64,000 nucleotides of DNA from Lachnospiraceae bacterium. Lineage in GTDB: Bacteria > Bacillota > Clostridia > Lachnospirales > Lachnospiraceae. The notes under the pieces were generated by a model. That model was given only the letters and a program-made list of their open reading frames with translations. It ran no database searches and had not been told where the DNA came from. The stretch spans positions 50,761 to 114,760 of the forward strand of contig JAFLTA010000001.1 of assembly GCA_022510685.1 (NCBI GenBank), in the 5' to 3' direction. This document shows positions 1 through 7,581 of the stretch, one piece after another; positions within the stretch are counted from its first letter, which is position 1, and every line of letters starts with the position of its first letter. Position numbers and translations under genes: made by a program.

Positions 1-1152
1 TCTCCCCTCCTTCATACCATTACAATCTACATAAGCATTCAATGCCGTATCCGGCAATTCTCTCAAGATAGAAGTCCTGCCTGTCACGATAATAGAAAGT
101 AATTGCTCCGGATTGACCACTTCAGCAATCAAATCGTCACTTAAATTTCGGAAAGATATATCCGAAGCCTTTATCTGTATCGTGCGCTCAATCAATGCTT
201 CTATCGTAACCTTAACCGAAATCGTCTCATATTCCGGTGCAACGGTAATGCCATCCGGCAGCATACTCTTTACATCAACCGTTTTTTCCAACTGACTGGA
301 AGTATCCGTCAAACCTGTAATATCCATAGGAATTACAAGTTCTGTCACAGCGTCCATCTTTTTCTCAGTACCTGCAATCTCAATTTCCTGCGGCAGACAT
401 TCTGTTCCGACATACTCATAACCCACAGCCGGTCTTCCTTTAATATCCACACGTACCGGAATCGTTTTATTATCCAACACCTTGGCTTTTACTTTTATTT
501 TTGTCTCACCAAAGCGTAGTGTATCAGAGCGAACCACTTCGTCATTGGCATCATATGCCACCGGCTCCAGACGACTGCTGAAATCTTCGCTGGCACCTTC
601 TACATTCAAAAGCACTTTCACAGTAGTTATCCGCTTAATGACAGACCTACCACCCGTCACCTGAACCATATTCGGTTTTGCCGTGCAGTTTCCGATGGTG
701 TAGCCGTCTGCCGGAGTTCCCTCTGTCAAGATAGTAATTTTCAACTGTTTTGTCGCCATATCCTCCAAAGACACTTTCAATACCTGCGAACACTCCAAAG
801 TCACCTCTGAAGAAACTTTTTTGCGCAGAGACGGCTCAATTGCCACTGCATTCACAGAGGAAAGATTTGCCAAGTCCGCTGTGGCACGAATGTCTGTTGC
901 ATCCAACTTATCAATGACACTCCTCCTCCCCCCGACTTTCACACTGGCAATCTCTCCGGAGGTTATCTCAAACACCTTATTAACAGACTGCAGCGCATTT
1001 TCATTAATCGTTTCTACAGCAACCTGAAATGTCTTTGTCTTATAAGGATCATCAATATTAATTATGATAAGCCATACGAATACAGCACCTATAATGGAGA
1101 GTATTTTCAAACCGATATTATGTGTAATGATATTGTGAAAAAAAGTTTTCAT
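1..1152 (-). CDS. cdaR: CdaR-like YbbR-domain regulator of diadenylate cyclase (partial)
   Basis: The reading frame opens at an ATG at 1152 and stays open to the window edge, so the C-terminus is missing; 384 codons are present. The start (MKTFFHNIITHN) is followed by one hydrophobic segment at about residues 14-31, then a long beta-rich region of repeated YbbR-type units of about 80-90 residues with patterns such as VKVGGR and VQVTGGRSVI. This is the usual plan of CdaR: a single membrane anchor and several extracytoplasmic YbbR domains. CdaR binds the membrane cyclase CdaA and modulates c-di-AMP synthesis. The start lies 5 bp after the cdaA stop, so the two are surely co-transcribed. In many Firmicutes glmM follows; here the downstream gene is outside the window and glmM is at 61.5 kb. 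Confidence 0.9.
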   Translation of the reverse strand, partial: MKTFFHNIITHNIGLKILSIIGAVFVWLIIINIDDPYKTKTFQVAVETINENALQSVNKVFEITSGEIASVKVGGRRSVIDKLDATDIRATADLANLSSVNAVAIEPSLRKKVSSEVTLECSQVLKVSLEDMATKQLKITILTEGTPADGYTIGNCTAKPNMVQVTGGRSVIKRITTVKVLLNVEGASEDFSSRLEPVAYDANDEVVRSDTLRFGETKIKVKAKVLDNKTIPVRVDIKGRPAVGYEYVGTECLPQEIEIAGTEKKMDAVTELVIPMDITGLTDTSSQLEKTVDVKSMLPDGITVAPEYETISVKVTIEALIERTIQIKASDISFRNLSDDLIAEVVNPEQLLSIIVTGRTSILRELPDTALNAYVDCNGMKEGR

Positions 1153-1157
1153 TTCTT

Positions 1158-2030
1158 TCAAGCCTCATCCCCTCCTTTTTTACGCCAAAAAAGTTTTTTG
1201 GTTTTTTCCTCAGAGGGCTTACCCTGAAAATCATTGAGTTTTTGGCGGAGTAAATCTCCGTCAACATTTCGCATAAGCTTACCCGCTACCGCCACGGAAA
1301 TCATACCGGTTTCCTCTGAAACGATTACCGTTAAACTGTCACTGACTTCGCTGATTCCCACAGCAGCACGATGTCTGGTACCTAATTCTTTGGAAAGCCC
1401 CATATTATCTGACAACGGCAAATAGCAGGTTGCCGCTACAATACGATCTCCACGCACAATAACGGCACCATCGTGCAACGGAGTATTATGCTCAAAAATA
1501 TTGATTAACAATTGACTGCTAATTACGGAATCTACGGTAATTCCCGTACGTTCATACTCAGAAAGAACAATGTCTTTTTCCATAATGATCAGCGCCCCAG
1601 TTTTCGCCTTGGCGAGTTCACTGGTGGCACGGACAATTTCATTTACAGTTCTATCGGAAAAACGGATATTTTTTTCTTTATTCTCATCAAAAGGCAAAAT
1701 GGAACTGACGATTTTTTTCTGTCCCAGTTCTTCCAATGCCCGGCGAAGCTCCGGCTGAAACACGATTAACAAAGCCGTAATACCAAGTCCTATCGTCTTG
1801 TCGAACACCCACAGGATAACCGTCATATTAAAAAAATAGGCAATCACATACGCAGCAAGCAAAACCATAACGCCCTTCACAAGCGTCCACGCTCTCGTGC
1901 GCTTTACCCAAAATGTAATGTGATACAGCGCAAACGCAATAATCACAATCTCCAAAACGTCAGTCAGGGTAACCTTGGGAAGGGATACTCCATAGAGATA
2001 TTCTTTTATTGATCTGATAATCTGATTCAT
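1158..2030 (-). CDS. cdaA: Membrane diadenylate cyclase CdaA (c-di-AMP synthase)
   Basis: This 290-residue protein makes c-di-AMP from two ATP at the membrane. Hydrophobic segments lie at about residues 24-40, 50-68 and 70-92, followed by the DisA_N (DAC) domain. The two diagnostic active-site motifs are visible: DGA at 187-189 and GTRHR at 217-221. Length and layout are those of CdaA (YbbP) rather than DisA, which lacks the membrane segments and has a DNA-binding tail. The start ATG at 2030 overlaps the upstream gene's stop (ATGA, 4 bp) and has a GGAGG site. The lysine-rich tail (KKGGDEA) is unremarkable. Activity is probably tuned by the CdaR encoded just downstream; the potassium and wall-stress role of c-di-AMP is family knowledge. 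Confidence 0.97.
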   Translation of the reverse strand: MNQIIRSIKEYLYGVSLPKVTLTDVLEIVIIAFALYHITFWVKRTRAWTLVKGVMVLLAAYVIAYFFNMTVILWVFDKTIGLGITALLIVFQPELRRALEELGQKKIVSSILPFDENKEKNIRFSDRTVNEIVRATSELAKAKTGALIIMEKDIVLSEYERTGITVDSVISSQLLINIFEHNTPLHDGAVIVRGDRIVAATCYLPLSDNMGLSKELGTRHRAAVGISEVSDSLTVIVSEETGMISVAVAGKLMRNVDGDLLRQKLNDFQGKPSEEKTKKLFWRKKGGDEA

Positions 2031-3034
2031 GAATCCTCCTTCTCCTCCTTTTCACCCGTGATTGCATCTTGTACCCGCTGTAATTCCTCTTTTTCCAGAT
2101 AAGTTACACGCTGAGAAAACAGATGGGCATTAAAACGCTTGATTCGTTTATTTTTCGGCGCAATATTATTTTTAGGTACAGCCCGTACATAATAGTAGTA
2201 TTCCTCATCTTCAAACTGTAGATTCTCCACATCTGCATAATTTAGAGACAGACGGAAAAACTGGATTAACAATACGAGGAAGAATGATGCGGTACTGCCC
2301 AGAAAAAACTGCAGCATCTGAATACGTACCAACTGCATATAGCCTGCAATCAGAAATAATATCAAATTGGAAATTATGCCAAAGAAAACTGCAATTTCAA
2401 AACTATATTTTATTTTTAGATTACGCAATACATATACTATCAGCGTAACGGCAAAAAAAATCACAAAGGATGCCAACATTTCCTTATCACTTACAAATTG
2501 GTTAATCAATACTTGAAACAGGTTAATGGTATCGTCTGTTGCAGATGCAACAACAGAAGTCAATGTATGCAACAGATAATAAAGTCCCACTCCTATGAGA
2601 CCCGGCACCAAAATAATCGGTTCTGCAATTAAGCCTAACAATACCGGCACACCACCGGATAATCCCATAGAATATGCCAAAGGAACTGCCAACACCACAT
2701 ATCCGTATTTCGGAAAAAATTGGATATATAACAAATACAGTATCAAAAAAATAACGGCAACAGAAAACGCCAATATATTTGAGACATATACTATGTGGAG
2801 TACAACAAATCCCGACGCCAGAAACAGCAATGCTTCCAGCGGAAAAATCATAGATATCAATCCCATAATCACATTTACATACATATGATTCAGAACCGGC
2901 TGATACCCTAGCACCCGGTTAATTGCAAAAAAAACAATAAACCCTATTAAAAAGCGAAAAGAGAAATGAAATAAGAAAGTATAACGCTGATATAACTTAT
3001 GAATGTATTCCCGCAGGATTAACAGGTGGGTCAT
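2027..3034 (-). CDS. Conserved multi-pass membrane protein upstream of cdaA, function unknown
   Basis: This 335-residue protein has about eight hydrophobic segments spread over residues 20-265, followed by a charged cytoplasmic tail of about 70 residues containing a DEEYYYY patch. I do not recognise a catalytic motif, an ATP-binding cassette signature or a known transporter signature. Some genomes label similar proteins 'ABC transporter permease', which I cannot support from the sequence. It sits between a two-TM protein and cdaA with 4-bp ATGA overlaps on both sides, so translation of all three is likely coupled. The start ATG at 3034 has a GGGAGG site 7 bp upstream. The context suggests a role connected with c-di-AMP synthesis or the envelope, which is inference only. 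Confidence 0.85.
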   Translation of the reverse strand: MTHLLILREYIHKLYQRYTFLFHFSFRFLIGFIVFFAINRVLGYQPVLNHMYVNVIMGLISMIFPLEALLFLASGFVVLHIVYVSNILAFSVAVIFLILYLLYIQFFPKYGYVVLAVPLAYSMGLSGGVPVLLGLIAEPIILVPGLIGVGLYYLLHTLTSVVASATDDTINLFQVLINQFVSDKEMLASFVIFFAVTLIVYVLRNLKIKYSFEIAVFFGIISNLILFLIAGYMQLVRIQMLQFFLGSTASFFLVLLIQFFRLSLNYADVENLQFEDEEYYYYVRAVPKNNIAPKNKRIKRFNAHLFSQRVTYLEKEELQRVQDAITGEKEEKEDS

Positions 3035-3438
3035 ACAGTGCCTCCCTCTTTACTCTTTGCATAAAATTCTTCCAACTCTTTCAACTGTGCCATATAGACT
3101 CTGAGATTTTGCCGGCTTCGCGTATATTTTGCAGAGTAATACAAAATACAAAACATAATGACCACGATCAATATGCCGATGTAACCTCCACCGATAAGCA
3201 GCGCCATTTCACGGATATCCAAGCGCACTACGTTGACAAATAAATATTCCAAATGATACAACGCAACTAATCCCAACAATAATAAATACGACAGACTGTA
3301 TGCCCATAATACTTTCATAGTATGTGCACGAATATAATCGGAGCGAAAATAGCCGCTCTGTTCGATTTCTTCTTTATAAAGCTTCGTTTCATCAATTGCA
3401 AGCTTTGTCATTAACCGCACTTTTTCCTCATTTACCAT
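3031..3438 (-). CDS. Two-TM membrane protein, first gene of the cda operon, function unknown
   Basis: The protein has 135 residues. Two hydrophobic segments lie near residues 42-66 and 78-104, followed by a basic and then coiled-coil-like tail (AQLKELEEF). No known domain is recognised. I chose the ATG at 3438 rather than the in-frame ATG at 3444, because GAGG at 3446-3449 is 7 nt from the former and only 1 nt from the latter. The stop overlaps the start of the next membrane protein by 4 bp. A good sigma-A-type promoter (3491-3519) lies just upstream, which makes this the first cistron of a four-gene operon ending in cdaA-cdaR. The topology would suit a partner subunit for the 335-residue neighbour; that is inference. 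Confidence 0.8.
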   Translation of the reverse strand: MVNEEKVRLMTKLAIDETKLYKEEIEQSGYFRSDYIRAHTMKVLWAYSLSYLLLLGLVALYHLEYLFVNVVRLDIREMALLIGGGYIGILIVVIMFCILYYSAKYTRSRQNLRVYMAQLKELEEFYAKSKEGGTV

Positions 3439-3490
3439 GCACATACCTCGTTTTCTGCATTGTTACCACAAAACATTTACCTAATATTTA

Positions 3491-3519
3491 ATTATATAAT
3501 AATCCTTAAAAATATACAA
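3491..3519 (-). promoter_or_regulatory. Sigma-A-type promoter for the cda operon
   Basis: On the minus strand a TTGTAT -35 (3514-3519) and a consensus TATAAT -10 (3491-3496) are separated by exactly 17 bp, about 50 bp before the first start codon at 3438. Confidence 0.7.
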
Positions 3520-3530
3520 GCCCCTGCCCT

Positions 3531-3554
3531 TTTGCCGAAAAAAATTTCGGCAAA
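3531..3554. repeat. Perfect 10-bp inverted repeat (hairpin) between the YitT gene and the cda promoter
   Basis: TTTGCCGAAA (3531-3540) and TTTCGGCAAA (3545-3554) are perfect inverted copies around an AAAA loop. It lies about 80 bp after the stop of the YitT gene and directly upstream of the cda -35 box. No T-run follows on the minus strand, so it is at best an atypical terminator; it could instead be an operator. The rest of the 3555-3632 gap shows nothing clear. Confidence 0.5.
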
Positions 3555-3632
3555 GACAGAAGCCTGCCATTGTCAGCATGGTGATGCCAATTTGAATCCT
3601 GCCTCAAGCCCCCGATTTTGTGATTTACTGCG

Positions 3633-4499
3633 TCAACGTCTATCGGCGTCATGATGCATCACTTTATGCTCCGAGCTTTTAATATGATGCCCTACAATTT
3701 CTGATACATCGGTAATTGTCATAAATGCAGAATAATCATCTTTTTCTATAATCTTTCGGAGCATGGGGAGTTCCATTCGGGTAATAACGCAGTACAATAC
3801 CTGCTTCTCACCAGTCAGAAGCCCCTCCCCGGACATAAGGGTCACTGTGCGCCCTAACGTTTTATAAATATCCTTTGCAATGTGCCTTCCCTGATTGGTG
3901 ATAATCATAACTGCCTTTCCCTGGTCTAGTCCCGTATTGATATAATCCACCACCCTTGATGTGATATAGTAGGTAAGCATACTGTACAATGCTCTGTCCA
4001 GTCCGAACAACAGTCCTGCCGTCAAGTAAATAACTACATTGCATCCCAAAACAAACTGACCTACAGAAAGGGATGTTTTTCTTGCAATCATAATGGCAAC
4101 AGTTTCTGTACCGTCCAGACAACCTCCACTCCGGATAATTAAGCCCACACCAAACCCCAGTATAATGCCCCCAAATACAGTGGCTAACAGCTCATCATAT
4201 GTGGCATCATAATGCCATCGGTTGAATATCTCCAAAAAGATAGCAAACACCACCATAGACACAATCGTCCTCGGAAGAAAACTTTTCTCCAGCTGCTTTG
4301 CACCTGCCAAAACAAACGGCAGATTAAAACAAATGGTCAGTATACTGAGAGATACATGAGTAAGCGTGCTGACAATAATGCTGACACCTACAATTCCGCC
4401 ATCCAGGATACTGGCGGGCACCAAAAATTCTTCCAGGGCAAAGGCTGCCACAATTGCACCTATTATTAAATTAATATACCGTAATATTGTGAATTTCAT
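3633..4499 (-). CDS. YitT family membrane protein with C-terminal DUF2179-type domain
   Basis: The protein has 288 residues with five to six hydrophobic segments in the first 190 (for example GAIVAAFALEEFLVP and GGIILGFGVGLIIRSGG). A cytoplasmic domain follows with the pattern GKAVMIITNQ and CVITRMELPMLRKII, as in the C-terminal domain (DUF2179) of YitT proteins. Substrate or function is unknown for the family. The start at 4499 (MKFTILRY) was chosen because AAGGAA lies 9 nt upstream; the longer in-frame reading runs through the preceding small gene in another frame. The C-terminus is histidine-rich (HHIKSSEHKVMHH). It begins 5 bp after the stop of the 47-residue membrane peptide gene, so the two form a cistron pair. 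Confidence 0.9.
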   Translation of the reverse strand: MKFTILRYINLIIGAIVAAFALEEFLVPASILDGGIVGVSIIVSTLTHVSLSILTICFNLPFVLAGAKQLEKSFLPRTIVSMVVFAIFLEIFNRWHYDATYDELLATVFGGIILGFGVGLIIRSGGCLDGTETVAIMIARKTSLSVGQFVLGCNVVIYLTAGLLFGLDRALYSMLTYYITSRVVDYINTGLDQGKAVMIITNQGRHIAKDIYKTLGRTVTLMSGEGLLTGEKQVLYCVITRMELPMLRKIIEKDDYSAFMTITDVSEIVGHHIKSSEHKVMHHDADRR

Positions 4500-4504
4500 A
4501 TTTT

Positions 4505-4648
4505 CTATTCCTTTTTCTGCTCTTCTGCAGATGGGGTATTTGCAGTTTCCTGCGTAGTATCCGTACCAGCATTTTCCCACCACCATGACCATACAGCAAC
4601 ACCTAAAATCACAGCTGCCAAAATCACACTTCCTACTATTTTAACCAT
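4505..4648 (-). CDS. Small (47-residue) membrane protein in operon with YitT gene
   Basis: A short frame opens at ATG 4648 behind an AGGAGG at about 4660, with a spacing typical of strong local starts, and stops at 4505, 5 bp before the YitT-family start. The product starts MVKIVGSVILAAV, has one hydrophobic span at about residues 3-20 ending in WSWWW, and then an acidic, polar tail (TDTTQETANTPSAEEQ). This is the architecture of a single-pass membrane peptide. The excellent ribosome binding site, tight spacing and non-random composition argue that it is real. The function is unknown; a partner or regulator of the YitT protein is plausible but not shown. It is easily missed because of its length. 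Confidence 0.75.
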   Translation of the reverse strand: MVKIVGSVILAAVILGVAVWSWWWENAGTDTTQETANTPSAEEQKKE

Positions 4649-4742
4649 ATTACAAAATCCTCCTGTCTATTCTTTTTTTCACACACGAAAAGAATCGCTA
4701 CTGTATTACTTTTAGCAATTTTTCCGTTTTTAATAGTTTCTT

Positions 4743-4793
4743 TAGCATGATAGCACCACTCTGAATCCTTTTGTGGCTCACGTCATCATGCTA
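4743..4793. repeat. Long imperfect stem-loop, 9-bp outer arms
   Basis: TAGCATGAT (4743-4751) and ATCATGCTA (4785-4793) are perfect inverted arms; inside them AGCACCAC faces GTGGCT imperfectly. The element lies just after the stop of the exported-protein gene at 4803 and about 95 bp upstream of the small membrane gene. No T-run follows on either strand, so it may be a leader structure or operator rather than a standard terminator. I found no convincing promoter for the YitT pair between 4649 and 4742. Confidence 0.45.
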
Positions 4794-4802
4794 TGGAATC
4801 AT

Positions 4803-5291
4803 TTAGAAGAATAGACCGATTCCTTTTGCACCATCCTTTTGATGAATATAGGATATGATTAATTTATTGATAGTTTCAATAGACTTTGCTCTATCAATAT
4901 ATTGATTTTGTATACTTTTGAGACATTTGGAAACACATTGTGGAGGATACAGGCAGAATCCGAACCTACCTTTGCTCTCCCGTTTTTCTTCGCGGAAGGA
5001 ATTTACTTTCCGCAAAGTTCTTACAGAGTTATCTTCAATACGGCAGTCTTCTTTTGCAAAAGAGGTGTGTGTCACCTGAAATTTCTGAGATGAAGTATTC
5101 TCTTTCGACGTCTGCCAGCCATAAAAAACGCTGTCTATTTCCTGCAGAGATGTAATTTGTGGTTCTTTGGGTATATTTTGACATGCAAAAAACACATTGC
5201 CCTGACTGATACTGCTGCATGTACCAGATAAAACAATGACAAATACATACAATATGCAAATACATTGTTGATATAGTTTTGAAAATTTCAT
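4803..5291 (-). CDS. Putative exported protein, 162 residues, unrecognised
   Basis: The predicted protein has a positively charged start (MKFSKLYQQ) followed by a hydrophobic stretch at about residues 10-22, which looks like a signal peptide or membrane anchor. The rest is polar and not obviously a known domain; it has several cysteines, including a CLYPPQCVSKC cluster near residues 113-123. LSGTC resembles, but does not match, a lipobox. An AAAGG lies 9 nt before the start, which is weaker than the neighbours' sites. The gene stands alone, with about 150 bp of empty sequence on each side. Coding status is likely but not certain. Base composition is more AT-rich than the core genes, which fits an accessory gene. 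Confidence 0.5.
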   Translation of the reverse strand: MKFSKLYQQCICILYVFVIVLSGTCSSISQGNVFFACQNIPKEPQITSLQEIDSVFYGWQTSKENTSSQKFQVTHTSFAKEDCRIEDNSVRTLRKVNSFREEKRESKGRFGFCLYPPQCVSKCLKSIQNQYIDRAKSIETINKLIISYIHQKDGAKGIGLFF

Positions 5292-5445
5292 GTCAATTGA
5301 CCTTTTTATGTTTTCTATTTGAGTCTGTTGAAAATTAGAGTACCATAAGAATCCCGTATATCCAGGACAACATATAATGCCGTACTCAACATTTAGTATA
5401 GCATAATCATACTACCATCACAACTACTCAACAATTATATTAGCC

Positions 5446-5799
5446 TCATTTTGTCAATTCAAAACTTTCATCCAGCAAAACATAAACAGACTCTAACGTT
5501 ACCTCTCCATCTAAAATAATGGTAAGCCAATGGGTTTTATTCATATGGTATGCCGGCGCAAATCCCCTTTGTTGATTTAGGGATGCGACCATGTCAGGCA
5601 CCGCTTTGACGTTCATGATATCCACCATTTCATCTGTATCTAAATCAATCCGCTTCCCCGGAATACGCATAAAAAGTGCAAACCATTTTTTATTTTTCTT
5701 ATGTTTAAGCACTCCAGAATCCGGATCCCTATCCCAGGGAAATACCGGCTCCACTCCATATTTTTTCTGTACATACTCTATAATTTTGTCCCGCATCAT
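5446..5799 (-). CDS. MmcQ/YjbR family protein
   Basis: The protein has 117 residues with the YjbR fold pattern: an N-terminal helix (IIEYVQKKYG), the motif EPVFPWDRDP, the strand KKWFALFM, then NVKAVPDMVASLNQQRGFAPAYH and THWLTIILDGEV near the end. These match the MmcQ/YjbR family (sometimes called CyaY-like DNA-binding proteins), whose cellular job is not settled. Length is typical. Two adjacent ATG codons are possible starts; AGGAGAG sits 5 and 8 nt upstream of them. It appears to be a single-gene unit, since the flanking genes on the same strand are 80-150 bp away. Nothing odd is seen. Confidence 0.88.
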   Translation of the reverse strand: MMRDKIIEYVQKKYGVEPVFPWDRDPDSGVLKHKKNKKWFALFMRIPGKRIDLDTDEMVDIMNVKAVPDMVASLNQQRGFAPAYHMNKTHWLTIILDGEVTLESVYVLLDESFELTK

Positions 5800-5881
5800 A
5801 ATTACTCTCCTGCTTAAAATTACATATATTTAGGATAACACAGTGAAGATAAAATATCCACTAAATCCTTTTCTGTTACGC

Positions 5882-6814
5882 TCAAAGAACCTCCATCACT
5901 CCCTTACTTCGCGAATAAAAATATACATCGTCTGAAAGCAGCTCATCCTGCTCCACACACTTTCTATTCACATTAACGACCATATTGCGCATTTCTTCCA
6001 CACTCAATGTAGTATCCGCAGGAATTACGAGCATTTCATGAATACTTCCCGGCAACAAATAAAAGTCATTATTGATAGAATCTCCTACCATTTCCAGACA
6101 TCCCGGATATACTACCACAGCAGCACCGTTAATTCCCATCTCATTCGTGAGAACATAAGGTTCTATCTCAGATTCATAATTCATCTCTCCTATAATTTTT
6201 TGAATATTCTCCGGACTTTCTCCTCGGCTTTCCAACAATTCCGTCAACATCTGTTCTAAAGTGCGCAGTCGTATGGGAAATTTCCGCATTGTGTTTTCCT
6301 GTGCTAACGCAAACAAACTTTTATGGTCTAACCCCCATTCTTCCATCAGCGCATCACTTACCCGTATAGAGCCAATCCCATGTTCATCCTGCATCATCAA
6401 ACAATGAAAAGTTATGACCAAGTTCAAAAACGGAATATATGGTGTCCCCTCCAATAATTCTTTATTTTTTTCATAAGATACCAGACGATAAATAATTTGC
6501 TCGCCGCAATGTTCCAGAGATAAATCCAACTGGCTGCTCCAATCTCTCTCCGTCAGCGTCCTCTCGTAAGTTTCAATGATTTCCCTTACCAGATACTCTA
6601 TCTTCTCCCCGCGCTGATATCTGGAATAATAGTGCTCCAAATAGAATTGTGGTGATATGCTGCACCCTTCACTAAGAATCACCATACTATCCAATGTCAA
6701 CTGATTATTTTTCATGACTCGATGTACTTCCACCCTGCGTTCATATGAAACTAATTTCTGCACCTGCTCCACCATAAAATTTTTAAAATCTTCATAGTTT
6801 TTCATGCTTATCAT
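5882..6814 (-). CDS. DUF5688-like protein of unknown function
   Basis: This soluble protein of about 310 residues is rich in acidic and aromatic residues, without a signal peptide or membrane span. The beginning (YEDFKNFMVEQVQKLV) and the C-terminal part (YLLPGSIHEMLVIP, then LSVEEMRNMVVNVNRKCV) recall a family common in Lachnospiraceae that I associate with DUF5688; its function is unknown. The middle includes LVITFHCLMMQDEHGIGSIRV. The start is ambiguous: GGAGG sits 2 nt before the ATG at 6814 and 11 nt before the in-frame ATG at 6805, so the shorter form is at least as likely. An AT-rich dyad at 6831-6853 lies in the promoter region. Family assignment is from memory. Confidence 0.75.
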   Translation of the reverse strand: MISMKNYEDFKNFMVEQVQKLVSYERRVEVHRVMKNNQLTLDSMVILSEGCSISPQFYLEHYYSRYQRGEKIEYLVREIIETYERTLTERDWSSQLDLSLEHCGEQIIYRLVSYEKNKELLEGTPYIPFLNLVITFHCLMMQDEHGIGSIRVSDALMEEWGLDHKSLFALAQENTMRKFPIRLRTLEQMLTELLESRGESPENIQKIIGEMNYESEIEPYVLTNEMGINGAAVVVYPGCLEMVGDSINNDFYLLPGSIHEMLVIPADTTLSVEEMRNMVVNVNRKCVEQDELLSDDVYFYSRSKGVMEVL

Positions 6815-6830
6815 TTCCTCCCTGTCACTG

Positions 6831-6853
6831 TATATAAGTATATTGCTTATATA
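6831..6853. repeat. AT-rich dyad upstream of the DUF5688-like gene
   Basis: TATATAAG (6831-6838) and CTTATATA (6846-6853) are inverted copies separated by 7 bp, 17-39 bp before the gene start. It could be an operator or simply overlap the -10 region of the promoter. Confidence 0.35.
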
Positions 6854-7457
6854 CCACCCTGTTTATACGCAAATAGAAATCCCCCTCTCCGCCTCCATTA
6901 CAGCTTCTTCTCCATCGTTTGCCCTGTCCTATGGATTAGCAGAGAGCACTGGACATTTAGAAAGCGATACCATCCCCCTGAGTGCCGGAATGTCAGGAAA
7001 ATCAGCATCCTATGTCATTTACTATGGGAACAGATTCACAAGAGAATCGATGAATATGGGAACGATTGACACCGCCCCGCATATCAAAAGAAAACATTAG
7101 ACTTTCTAAAGACTCAGATTGCCCCGGCAGACCACCGAGAGGCATTTGGATTTCTTGTAATAATGCTATCAAATATTTTCTGTCGACACAATGGAACATT
7201 CCCATAAAAAATAAGAGAAAAATTCACAGAAACAACAAAAGAGAAGATAACTTTATGAAAAAAATCATCTCCTCTTTGTGCAAATCGTCTTTTTCCGTAT
7301 TTAAAAATATACAATTTATACAAAAGAATCTGTATCGGGATATGATAAAGCCTTGTAATTTCTGGTAATACTTAATTCACCTCTTGCAAGGATTTCAAAA
7401 AGTCATAACTTTGATAAGACAAAATCTTCATCACTTAACAGATATTATTTTTACCTC
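6854..7457. other. Gene-poor stretch without a convincing gene
   Basis: No frame here combines a good ribosome binding site with recognisable protein. Between about 6880 and 7205 several overlapping frames on both strands stay open for 60-100 codons; on the minus strand a run reading PDIPALRGMVSLSKCP is interrupted by stops, which would fit a decayed gene. On the plus strand a 37-codon frame (7255-7368, MKKIISSLCKSSF) follows only a weak GAGAAG and is not supported further. I assign nothing with confidence. Confidence 0.5.
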
Positions 7458-7581
7458 CAAATCAACTATCCATCAACTAAAATCCTCAAACCGAATTGCA
7501 CATAAATACTATATTTCCGCGGGGTTTGTTGTATTCGTAGCGTTCAAATAACGAGTTCAAATCAACTACCCATCAAGTAAA
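7458..7581. repeat. Pair of 24-bp direct repeats, exactly 100 bp apart
   Basis: The sequences at 7458-7481 and 7558-7581 differ at only two of 24 positions (core CAAATCAACTAyCCATCAA). The second copy ends exactly at the stop codon of the AlbA-type gene at 7582. In minus orientation each unit contains TTGATGG and TAGTTGAT. No third copy is seen at the other end of that gene. They may mark an old duplication, or the edge of an inserted segment. Confidence 0.7.

Noticed and set aside
7255-7368. A 37-codon plus-strand frame starting MKKIISSLCKSSF that could be a small cationic peptide.
   Set aside because: The upstream site is weak, no promoter is clear, and no family is recognised; it is not separable from chance.
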